Assembly (NCBI GenBank): GCA_020736575.1
Contig: JAGPYM010000004.1
Location: 1,550,001 to 1,614,000, forward strand
DNA: 64,000 nucleotides
Reading direction: 5' to 3'
Source of the DNA: Thelonectria olida
Taxonomy: Eukaryota; Ascomycota; Sordariomycetes; Hypocreales; Nectriaceae
The notes under the pieces are model-generated. The model made no database searches. It saw only the letters and a list, made by a program, of their open reading frames with translations, and was not told where the DNA came from. The position numbers and the translations under genes are program-made. Numbering within the stretch: the first letter of the stretch is position 1; each line of letters starts with the position of its first letter. Below are positions 36,573-47,435 of this stretch, piece by piece.

Positions 36573-36587
36573 AAAAAAAAAAAAAAC
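36573..36587. repeat. Poly(A) tract
   Basis: A run of about 15 A residues in the promoter region of the FAD oxidoreductase gene. Confidence 0.7.
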
Positions 36588-36935
36588 AGCCCATAGCGAA
36601 TAAGGCCACTATCCACACATATCGCTTTCTTCAAATAACCAACAATGTACTGAATATTATTCTCATCTCCTGCTGTACTTTGTCCTCGTCATACAAAAGC
36701 CCAACACACCACCATCCACCGTCCGCCGCAACCGCCCTCTCCGCCACCGGTCTCGCTCCGAGCACCACAGCTCGGCGTTTAGCCCACTCTATCTGTCCCT
36801 TCAGGCGCGCACAAACAATACCTTTTCAAACCTCCTAATCAGAATACCTTTCTCGAACATTCTTACCTCTTCCGGTGTTGCTGTTGCTGTTGTGAAGAGA
36901 GGAAATACTTATTCGTACCATAACATCTTGCATTC

Positions 36936-38202
36936 ATGGGAAAGACGGTCGTCGTCTTGGGCGGCTCGCTCGGCGGTCTAGCCGTTACGCATCGTTTGCT
37001 CAAGTATACCCAACCAAACGAGGAAGACTTGAAGGTTATTCTTGTTTCAAAGGTACCGAAACTTCGACCAAGCAAACCACCTGCCTCTTGCTTTACACAA
37101 ACCTGTCTTTGTTCCTATCACACGTACACTGACTAACATCCCACAGAATAGTCACTTCTACTGGAACCTTGCCTCAGTGCGCGCAGTCATACCCAACCTG
37201 ATAAAGGACGATCAAATCATCGCTCCTATCAGACCAGGCCTGTCCCAGTATCCCGCAGGAAGCGTCGAGTTCATCGTCGGCACCGCTACAGCTCTCGATG
37301 CCGCGTCCCGCACCGTCCAGGTTGACACGGGCGCCGACGGTCTCTGTGTCCTCACATATGATCACCTTGTCCTCGCTACCGGCGCTCACACCAGAGACCC
37401 AGATGTCCCCTGGAAGGCCTCAGGCTCACACGAGGAGCTCCTAACCAACCTGCACCGCACAGCCGAACAGGTCAGCGCCGCAAAGCACATCATCATCGCC
37501 GGGGCGGGGGGGACTGGTGTTGAGCTTGCAGGTGAGATACGCTTTGCTTTCCCCAAGATCACCGTCATACTCGTCTCTTCTTCCGAGAGCCTTGTAAACG
37601 GAGACTCGATAGCAGGTGCCGTAGAGCGTGAGCTACGGCGTCTTGGCGTAGAGTTTCGAAAGGGGGTTAGAGCTGAGGAGGCCACTCCGATGCCGGATGG
37701 CAAGACGCGCGTGGTTTTGTCAGACGGGGAGGAGTTGACGACAGACTTGTACCTCTCAACGGTCGGGCTCGTGCCAAACTCTGACTTCTTGCCCAAAGAG
37801 TGGCTAGATGATCGCCGCTATGTGAAAGTTGATGATGAGATGCGTGTAAGCGGTGGCGAGAATGTTTGGGCTCTTGGAGATGTCATCTCGAAGCCACGAG
37901 CAAGCCTTCAAGCCACCGACGCACAAGTGAGTTGCTCTTTTACCTCCTCAAATGCTAGTAACGACTTACGAGTCCGATAGGCTGCCGCCGTAGCAGAAAA
38001 CATCGAGCTCGCATTCAAGAATGAGCCACCAGAGCCGGTCAGGGGTCCCGCGGTAGACACCTTTCTTTGCTCGATAGGTCGGTCGCGAGGAGCCGGTCGA
38101 CTCGGCCCAGTGCCTGTTCCGTCGCTCGCGGTTTGGGCCCTCAAGGGGCGCACGCTGGGAATGGAGCGGACGTCCAAGTATGTTGATGGGAGCATGTGGT
38201 GA
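36936..38202 (+). CDS. AIF/AMID-type FAD-dependent NAD(P)H oxidoreductase
   Basis: Three exons, 36936-37052, 37147-37926 and 37981-38202, with introns of 94 and 54 nt, giving 372 aa. It has the fold of the FSP1/AMID (AIFM2) branch of pyridine-nucleotide-disulphide oxidoreductases, which move electrons from NAD(P)H through FAD to quinone-like acceptors and are linked to cell-death or oxidative-stress control. Visible motifs: N-terminal FAD dinucleotide fold VVVLGGSLGGLAV (5-17), LATGAH (115-120), a second NAD(P)H-binding fold IIIAGAGGTGVELAGE (154-169) and the FAD-contact motif NVWALGD (278-284 region). There is no mitochondrial presequence and no terminal membrane helix, so a soluble or peripheral protein is likely. 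It converges on End3 with 123 bp between the stop codons. Confidence 0.93.
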
Positions 38203-38325
38203 TACCCCCCTGCTTTGTGATTAATTAGAGCAACACCCGTATACCATTCAAAAGAAAAAGCGCCTATTGTTCCTACAAGAAGATGCAAAATCCCCACGCC
38301 ACCGCTCCAAGGAAGCAAGGTTTAC

Positions 38326-39626
38326 TCATCGCTTCTCGTCCTCAATCTCCCTCCGAATCTGCTCCAGAATATCCTGTCGTGACCGTAGGTGCGCCTCCAG
38401 ACCGTCAACTTGTTCCTGGACTGTCTGCAGGTCCTCTTGCACGCTCTTCAAGCTGTCACCGACGGCGCTCTTTCCCTTGCCTTCTTCCAGATCCCTCAAT
38501 TCACCGCGCTTGTAGTCCAACAGCTGGTCCAACTCTTTCTTGACGAGGGCGGGTTTGGAATCGCGCTTGCCACCCTTCTTTCTCTCTGCTATCTCCTCGA
38601 CTTTCTTAATCTTCTCTTCGAGATCTTGAAGCTTGCGCTTCAATCGAACCTCTTCCCAATCTTCCGTCTTCTCCGTCGAAAAGTCCGTACCGGCCGTTTT
38701 GAAGCCACTGCGGCCCAGTCGTGTCAGGTATTGGTCTCCGAACTTTGCCTTGCGGCCAGTGGATGTCGAATCGTCAGCCTTGGTTGCCCATCGAGAGTTA
38801 GCCCCCGTTCGCTGGTTATCAAGCTGGTAGTCGATTTGGTTTCGCTCGAAACTTGAGCGGAGGGATGCGGGCACTGTGCGCGGAATTCGGAAGCCTTCGT
38901 GGCGGTAGTTGAGAATATGGAGGAACGCAAGACATGCGTCCTTGTTGATCGTCTGACCGGCGGACGGGTTAATCAAGTTCCAAGCCGAGCGAATATCGGT
39001 ATCAGGGACATCAAGCGACTCGTAAAGACTATCAAGGGTATCAACTATTTTCAATCAGTGAGCGATGTATTTCCAGAGGAAGGTGAGGGCACAAACACGC
39101 AATCTCTCCCCGCATGTCCCGGTTCTCCTGGTAAATCTGGTCGTACTTGGACTTGTCTGCAGGCTTCATGTACCACTCGAATCCGTCCTTGAGCCCGGGA
39201 GTATCGTCTTCGTCCTCGACTTGCTCAAACTGCACTTGTTTCCCAGTGATGGCTCGGCTCGCCTGTACAAGATGGGCTTTGGATTCGGGCACCAGCCAGT
39301 CGGGTAATGACGTAGGCACATCATTGTATTCCTTCTCTCGGTCAGCTCTTGTGTGACAATGGCATGCGGTGCCTCGTTTTAGTAATTACCCCGTTGAGAA
39401 TGTCGAAAATCACTCGCATGGCTACGCAGAACTCCTCAAAGTCCAGGTTGCCATCATTGTCCACGTCCGCCAGGTCCCACACTCTCTCGAGCTGGTCATC
39501 GCGGAGGCCACTGTTCTTGAGAACGGGAGCGGCTTGCTCTCCTGTCAAGTATTTGCCGCCGCCTGTTCGAGTGGTAAAGATGTTCCAGTAGGTCTCGATT
39601 TCGTGCGCCTCGATCTTGGGTGCCAT
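38326..39626 (-). CDS. END3: End3, EH-domain protein of the actin-endocytosis complex
   Basis: Three exons on the minus strand, 39390-39626, 39097-39331 and 38326-39044, with introns of 58 and 52 nt, giving 396 aa. End3 works with Pan1 and Sla1 at cortical actin patches in clathrin-mediated endocytosis. The N-terminal EH domain is complete, and its calcium loop D54-V-D56-N-D58...E65 is intact. A second EH-like part ([20 protein letters not shown]) precedes the conserved [20 protein letters not shown]. The C-terminus holds long charged coiled-coil segments ([15 protein letters not shown] and [20 protein letters not shown]), the part that binds Pan1. The donor of intron 2 is GTTTGT, chosen because it alone keeps frame and gives [18 protein letters not shown]. 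Length matches fungal orthologues. Confidence 0.95.
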
Positions 39627-41046
39627 GATTGCAGTGGGCGTAAGTCGCAACGCGCTAAACGTTGCCGGAAAGGGGCCTTGGTGGATGAAGTCGAGAACCG
39701 GGTTCGCGATCGCTAATCAGAGCTTCCGCAAATTTGATATTGCCTGAAGCCGTGAAAGCCGGTAAAGGGAGAGAGATGACGATGGCGATGGATGTGAGGT
39801 GGGCAGTGACGAAGCTATCCTAAGCCTCACTTGGGTCGATTCCATCCCCTGACGGACAGCGAGGAGAGCTCCACGAACCCCGCTTGCCGAATATCTGATT
39901 TAGCGCATAACTCTTGTGAATTTCACCACCATTCAGCTTAGAACTCAGACCACCAGCTCATTCAACCCATCCTTTTGCATTATCCTCACAAAATCTAGGC
40001 GAGAGGGGAGACTTTTCAATTCTCTACCAGCAGGCTTGGTTCTTTTTTTTCGTTTTGGTGGGCAGTCAGTATAATTCCTGTTCTCGTTGCATCATCTTCC
40101 CTGTTTCGCCAATCATAAAAGATCCGACCGGACGTTCCGCACCAGGCTCGATGTAATTCATCGACGACAGAAACTCGCCGACATTCCGGGGTGGATCATC
40201 CTCTCGAGACACCGGATGAAGGACACAACATAATCTTCGGCGCATAGTTTCCAGTCCAAGCTGCACTGTGGACGGACTTTGAGGGAAAGATCCTTCAGCG
40301 TCTGGCTTCGCGATTGCCAAGTGCAAGTTCAATATATCAACCAGTACGATGCAAGGCATCACTTCTAAAAAGACCTTGGAGTTAGTTCTGTCCAGCCTAG
40401 GATCCCCCATAGCTGGAAAGACGGTCATCCTAATCCTGATTTATGTGCTGACGAAAGTTCGGGCAATACCTACACAACGGAGGGAGCCGGAGGTTGTTGA
40501 ACACCAGGAACACAGTGCATTCACAACCCCACCAGCGAAGAAAGCTATCCGGCCATGATTTGTTGCATTCATTGGCCATGAGATGAGATTACTCGAATTC
40601 CTTTACTGATGCTGCAGGATATTGCTTTTTTTTCAGTCGACAAGGCTTTATTGGGCTGGACACCAGGCGCTCCAGTTGTCATGATGCTCTTGAAGGAAAT
40701 GGAGCTATTCCCAGGCGAGGTTCACCGAGGTGGCTGACTAACCTGCATGGATTCACGTTGAGCCCCACCACCCAAGAAGGAAAGAGTGCCCCAGAGTCTC
40801 ATAAGACGGTACCCCAGTGGACGGTTTCAGTGGACCGGGACTGCCCGCCGGGTCTTTTCCCTGTGATGGAGGGGCAACCCGCCTGCGACTCTGGAGGGGC
40901 AGCAGACGACTTTAAATTGTGCCTCTAGACCGATTGACAAGCCTTGTCCTCTCTCTCGACTTCGTTGCCGGTCACTTCATCGCACCGACCCTTCTTGTGA
41001 CACTCGGTTCTCTTCAATCACCTCAGATTGCGTATTGTCCTTCACA
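39627..41046. other. Divergent promoter region of End3 and IDI, with a doubtful small ORF
   Basis: The 1.4 kb between the End3 and IDI start codons should hold both promoters. It also contains overlapping small frames on both strands near 40.07-40.56 kb (see next entry). No other structure is evident. Confidence 0.5.
40066..40428 (-). CDS. Doubtful 120-aa ORF, unknown
   Basis: An ATG-started frame of 120 codons with a mixed but plausible amino-acid composition, containing PRNVGEFLSSMNYIEPGAE. A shorter ATG-started frame of 69 codons overlaps it on the other strand (40,349-40,558). I recognise neither, and at most one can be real. It lies between two divergent housekeeping genes, so it may simply be promoter DNA. 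Confidence 0.2.
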   Translation of the reverse strand: MTVFPAMGDPRLDRTNSKVFLEVMPCIVLVDILNLHLAIAKPDAEGSFPQSPSTVQLGLETMRRRLCCVLHPVSREDDPPRNVGEFLSSMNYIEPGAERPVGSFMIGETGKMMQREQELY

Positions 41047-41960
<914 letters not shown>

Positions 41961-43795
41961 GCCAGTTGCGAAATGAGGAAGCAAAAAGATGGAACAATGC
42001 AGACGGCAGAAGAGAGGAAAAGGGGATCCTGCGAATGTGAGAGAAGAGACATTTGTATTTGTTATTCATGATTGATCTGCATAGATATCCCCCGGCGGTT
42101 CTTGAGGAATGTCTCTCGGACAACAAAAACCATTCTCTAATTTGACGTCGTCTACCCACTGCTAGCCCAACCCCTTCGACGACTACCTGTACCTACAGTT
42201 ACACCGTACACTCTTGGGCGCCGAGACGCCGAGACATGCCAAGAGACGATGGCCGGCTCTTTCAGCGACGGTATCTCCGTCGTTCTCCAAGCGGACCCGT
42301 ACCCCACGGTCCCGCCTGGTCCGCCTCTTCGACATCCATGCCGGCCAAGAGGTGCACAGTGAGGTGCAGCTTACTGGCCGTGACGAGCCGGTCAACAGCG
42401 GTGGCTGGATCACGAGGACATCAGCTGGATTCCTGCATACACTCGAGACGTGAATTAATCATGGAAACCGTCGTGATAGGCGAACACGTCTTCTTTGTCT
42501 CCCCGGTGGCTTGCGGTCGTTGCGAAGGCACCCCCACACTCTGTTTGACGAGTGATGCTCTTTGCTTTGGCAGGAATTGGCTCCATTCTCTCCCGTCCAG
42601 CCCCATTGTGCCACATTTCCGTCTGATGCACCGATGCCCATCGCAATGTCTGGGTAAGCTGGGCATCTTTGGAACCGTCGACCCCCCGGCTCACAATGTG
42701 GTTCGCCCACGCAAGCTATCGCCCGCCGCTGCACAAACCACCAGTTGGTCATGTGTTGCTCTCTCCAGACCATGTTAATCGCCAGAACCATCGTCCCCCC
42801 GTTGTCATCCCCCAGCCATGTCTTCCGTGCCATGCAGACTAACTCGCAACGGGCAGCCTGTGCCGCCAACCGACTAGTTCCAGCGGTCCAGCCAATGGAC
42901 TTTTAGTGGCCATTCCAGTGCGTCTCCAGCTTCATGCGTGCCGTATCTATGCGCGCGGGTATCTATCGTCTATGTGCGGCTTGGACGGGCCCTCCCGGTC
43001 TTCGTGGAGGTAGTCGTGTGGCTCAAGGTGCGACCGTTTTCCCCTACTTAAACCCTCTAGCCCATTCATAGCTATCTCGCATTCTTTCTCCCTTTGATTC
43101 ACCCATCTCGACCCAAGTTCACCACACAACAGTCGCCGGCTTCATTATCAGGACCCTCGGTCAGGAATATCTTCCCAAAGCAACACCCTTTCAGCGGGGA
43201 AAGTGCTTGAGAGAATAGCCAACCTACTTAGTGTCTTGCTGCTGTTTGCTCTGTGCCTGCTTGCTACCCTTCGGCTAACTCGACCTCGTCGTCAACCATC
43301 CTCATCGCCCCATCCATTCATACATACTCACTGTCTCGTCTCTCTGTGCACACAAGTTATAACTTGCTTCTCATCTAAACTATCCAATCTTGCGAACCAA
43401 GTCGTAAAACACCCCGTCGTCGTCCAAATAGGCATTTCCATCGAGCCCTCGAAGGTCCAGCCTGACACCTTACCCTCCCTCCTCTTCCTAAGCCCGCCTC
43501 CGAGAGCCTGGCCCGCTCACACTCTACATTGATGTCGGTTGAATTACGAGCCAGCCTTAACTGCCTGCGTCATCCTTCGAGATTCGCGCCCGTCTCCAGA
43601 GCTCAATTGTCGCGAGTTCATACGGGCGATAGTATCCAAAATATATACTGTAAGTCTGGGACCTCGACATGAGAACCGCCTTGCTTAACACCACATCCCT
43701 TCCCGGCCCGGGGGGCTTTGTTTCTATAGACAATCCTAGTACCGAGTAAATCATCCTGTCCAAGTTTCTTTCGAATACAAGCTTTGTTGCCCAGC
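41961..43795. other. Intergenic stretch between IDI and the GNAT gene
   Basis: About 1.8 kb without a supported gene. Frames such as 42,236-42,778 (+) and 42,459-42,869 (-) mirror each other and lack any family signal. From 43.1 kb the DNA becomes CT-rich, as expected for a promoter and leader of the GNAT gene. Confidence 0.5.
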
Positions 43796-44700
43796 ATGGA
43801 CAATGTAAGTAGCGGTAAGTCGACGCTGGCCAAGTGGCGACGTCAGTCCCTCGTGCCTCTTGCGTGGGAGAACGGGGTGCGCGTCGTCGGCATCGACGAG
43901 TCTGCCGAGGTCGGGCGCTCGCTGGCCTACTCATTTGCTACGGATGAGATGAGTCGCTACGTACTGGACGGCGACGACATGGCGGAATACTCGGACGAGC
44001 AGAAATGGAAGCTCCACGTCGACATCATGACTTATATGGTTGCCGCCCACGTCTACAAGGGCGTTGTCACAGCCATCGGGTCCGACTATGATGCCGTCGC
44101 TCTGTGGTATGTCATTGTCCAGCCATTACATCATTGATACGCGTGCGGCCGTGTTAATGCATATGACACAGGCTTCCCCCAGGCAAGATGATCGAGGACG
44201 GATGGACCGTCTTCCGAAGTGGCATGTGGAGGCTGTGGTTCCAGCTCCCATCCGAAGGCCGCCGCCGCTACTTCGAGGAGATGACGGTGCTCAACCGCGT
44301 CAAGGAAGAAGTCATGGGCGATCGGGACAACCAGTGCTACTACCTCGTCTACATCGGCACGAAGCCCAACGCGCGAGGCAAAGGATACGCCAGCAAGCTC
44401 ATCCGCGACATGATCGCCAAGGTGCGTCTTTCTCCCATCTCTTGTGGCTAAACAGAACCCACTGACACACCCATGCAGGCCGACGCTGAAAGCCGCCCCG
44501 TGTACTTGGAGTCCAGCGCCGAAGGCAACAACTCGTACTACGCCAAGTTTGGCTTCGAGATCAAGCGCGAGGTCGTCTTTGAGCGCAGCCCGGACCGCAT
44601 CCGCATGTGGAGCATGGTTCGCGAGCCGCAGGCTCTGAAGCCCGCCTGCACTGCTGCTGCGGCTCTGCTTCCTGCCATGGGTGGGAGAGTCACGGTTTAG
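43796..44700 (+). CDS. GNAT-family N-acetyltransferase
   Basis: Three exons, 43796-44106, 44172-44421 and 44479-44700, with introns of 65 and 57 nt, giving 260 aa. The GNAT core is clear in the second half: YYLVYIGTKPNARGKGYASK carries motif A, with the acetyl-CoA pyrophosphate loop ARGKGYAS at 171-178, and PVYLESSAEGNNSYYAKFGF carries motif B. The substrate cannot be told; fungal members of this type act on small amines or unknown acceptors. No signal peptide or membrane segment is seen, so it should be cytosolic. The start is less certain than the rest: upstream DNA contains a GTAAGT near 43,650 and a TTTCTATAG near 43,729, compatible with a 5' UTR intron. Confidence 0.87.
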
Positions 44701-45144
44701 TTGCGTGCGCAAGGGGATGAACCTCTCAGGCTTGGATGGATGTTGCTCTGGGGTTGAGGATACGGGTCGAATCTGAAGTGGTATAGGCGGAGAGGTCGCA
44801 AGAAACTGGCCCGAGTCGCTCGTTTAGTATTGAATTCTCTTTCTGATGGTGGTAAAATGGTTGAACTCCTTGATTTACACCTGCACACTCTTTGACGAGA
44901 ACACTAATTTATGAGGGATCACAGTCTTTACCGCTGCAATATCTTTCTTATTTATACTGCATTTGCAGTTCGTCGACTGGCTCCAGTCATTCATTACCTA
45001 GGTAGCAAGAAAACAAATAAAATTGTCATTCCCTCATACGGCTGGATCGCCTATATCCTTGAACACCGTTTTAACCAGCTTGTGCCCCGGCCTAATTGAG
45101 GGCCTCTATGTCGCCGTTCCCGCTCTTCACGGCAATAACCACGC

Positions 45145-46121
45145 TCAGTATTCCAACACTGCCCACGTCTCGTCGTCAACCGTTGTGTAAATTAAGCCCA
45201 ACGCCAGCAGCTCATCAGCGCCAGTCAAGATATCTCTCACCGACATGCCAGTCGATGAGCTGATAAGGTTGAGGTGGATACCCTCGTTGCCGTTGGGAGT
45301 ATCGTTGAGATAGGTAAACATCTTCTTGGACTGAGCGGAACAACCGGCGAGCTTGCTGTTCGCCTGGCCAGCATTGCTAGCAGCCTGGTCGTTGTAGCCA
45401 CCACCGTCGACGTACATGCTGTTTTCATCGTTGCCGCCACCTTGACCACCTTGGGGTCCCTTCGTGAAGTAGAGGTGAACATACGTTGCCTCGAGCATGT
45501 GATAGTTGGCTTCGTTGGGATCAGTGACGGGTCGAATAACGTGAGCACCGACGTGACGCTTGTTGGAGAAGGACTTGAGACGACCCCAGATACGCAAGTA
45601 CGAGTCAAGCTCATATCCAGGGTCTGCTTCGTCGGCTGCCTTGTCAACATCGATCCACTTCTTGACCTCGATCTGGCCAGTTCCGTCGTCAATCTTGAGG
45701 GTGATGTTGGTAGGTTGAGGGTTCACGGCGCGAATCTGGCCGACAAAGGTGATCTGGGTAACGGGGGAGCCATCGATGCGGAAGTCGGCACCGGCATAAG
45801 CCTCCTCGGCGTCGAGAATTTGTTTGATCGTCACGGGGCGAAGGGATTCATCTTGGTAGGACTGCGAGGTTGACACAACGATGTTAGAAACAGGACCAAC
45901 TCTTGGGGTGGACTGCGAAGTGATGACTTGATTGTAGCACACATACCTTGCCGCCACCAGTCTGGCTGCCCTGCTGTGAACCGCCGGCGAAGAAGCCACC
46001 GGAGTCGTCACCACCCTGGGCGCCGTAGCTCGTTTTTGAGAATCCTCCGTATGCCGCTGTTGAGTTTTCATGTTAGTGAGCTCCTGGGGAGACAATCGGG
46101 GTCACATAAGAACATACACAT
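45145..46121 (-). CDS. RFA2: Replication protein A 32-kDa subunit (RPA2)
   Basis: Three exons on the minus strand, 46118-46121, 45947-46056 and 45145-45861, giving 276 aa. The first coding exon is only 4 nt (ATG plus T), followed by a 61-nt intron; intron 2 is 85 nt with a CTAAC branch. RPA binds single-stranded DNA in replication, repair and checkpoint signalling. The N-terminus is Gly/Ser/Gln-rich (YGGFSKTSYGAQGGDDSGG), the region phosphorylated in other eukaryotes. The OB fold is evident from ITFVGQIRAVNPQPTNITLK through IDDGTGQIEVKKWID to LRIWGRLKSFSNKRHVGAH and VIRPVTDPNEANYHMLEA. The C-terminus is the winged-helix domain (GIHLNLISSSTGMSVRDILT). An MCB motif lies about 70 bp upstream of the start, fitting cell-cycle control. 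Confidence 0.95.
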
Positions 46122-46189
46122 TGTGGTGATTGTGGAAAGTTGGTGAGATGCAAAAGCTATCCGTCACGCACGCACTCTGGAGATGGAAG

Positions 46190-46195
46190 ACGCGT
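46190..46195 (+). promoter_or_regulatory. MCB motif (ACGCGT) in the RPA2 promoter
   Basis: The palindrome ACGCGT is the site bound by the MBF complex at G1/S genes in yeasts. It is placed 69 bp upstream of the RPA2 ATG, and replication genes are its classic targets. One match of this length is expected by chance every 4 kb, so the position carries the weight. Confidence 0.5.
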
Positions 46196-47435
46196 TAAGT
46201 TGCGACCTGGTTTAATGGCTGGCATGCTGCCCCGCGATTCGCGCCTAGGAGAGTGGGGTCGTGACGGCAAGGCATCAACGGCGCTGAGTCATCCATTGTT
46301 TCCGCTCTCTGCGTCCTCTACTGTCACAGAGCACGTGCTCTAACTGCTTCTCGGAATATTTCTCCGTCAACTTCTTGGTCAACTCATGATATCCCGAAAA
46401 GAAACACCGTCCCTGATCCAACTTTGATGATATATCCGAAGACTGCAGGGTCGATCAACTGAATGGTACGAGTTCGTGGTCTGGGTGGAAGTTCACTTAT
46501 CCGGGCGGCTTATAAGGATCTCAAGAACAGGGAAGCGAAGGGGAAATAATGGAACGATTCCAAGTGCCGCGCCGTGATGCCGTTTTGAAGATGGCAAATG
46601 CTGATTGATTGGTGAGGCGGTGCCACTGTCAGACTCCTACCTTATGATATGTGCATTGTCCTTTGACATCAGAAGACACGGCTTGACAGATGCTTGCAGC
46701 AACATGACCAGAGACGGGACAAGCCGATGATTCGATTTATCGAGCCCTATACAATCCTCCTACACAACAGAATCTACGGAGCTTCCAGCTTGCATTGGCA
46801 AGCGGAGATCGATGAGAACGGTTGACGAGTCAAAACCGGTTCCTCGGATGGAACCCAGTAGCATCGGGGAGAATCCCTGGCGGTTTTACTCTTCCGAAGC
46901 AGATGCCGACGTCGCCCCCTTGGGCCATTTTCCCATTGCCTCATCCGCATCGCAGGCCCAAATCTGGACCAGACTGGCATGAGCTAGACCACGAACGTTC
47001 ATGCAGAATCCAGTGGGCACGCGTTTGAATCCGTGTGATGATTCTGCAGAGAGAGGAGCTGGGCGGTAACTGGAGACAGAGTGAGTGACCTGCCAATTAG
47101 CCTCGGCAGCGTAGTGGAACGAGGTAGTTACCTGCTCCCTTGGCGCCGCCCGGCTTCGGCGTCCGTTCCCCGTCCTACTCCAGCTTTCCCGCGCGTCCAA
47201 GCAACGGCCGACGCCCGACGATTGATTTGACATCTGACATTGACTCCTCCTGCATCCGTCTGCTCGCACCCTGTTCAGCTGTACCCATTCCCCCATCTAT
47301 TGCATCTGTACTTTTATACCCTTCATCCTCGCAAGCCCCTGTTCTTTCCTCGTCTCATTTGATCTCCCTTTTGGACACTAATTCCCCATCAAACCTCCAG
47401 CTGTCATTTAACCTACCGACAGCTTCGATTCCGTC
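46196..47435. other. Divergent promoter region of RPA2 and Lon
   Basis: About 1.2 kb between the divergent RPA2 and Lon genes. It holds a CCAAT box at 47,093 and a CCTCGG motif at 47,101. No gene is supported here. Confidence 0.6.
47101..47106 (+). promoter_or_regulatory. CCTCGG motif upstream of peroxisomal Lon
   Basis: A FarA/FarB-type core about 330 bp upstream of the Lon start codon, next to CCAAT. Peroxisomal genes are among the known targets of these factors in Aspergillus. Weak on its own. Confidence 0.3.

Noticed and set aside
41961..43795. Large overlapping frames between IDI and GNAT
   Set aside because: Frames on opposite strands mirror each other and have no conserved peptide; read as promoter and 3' UTR DNA.
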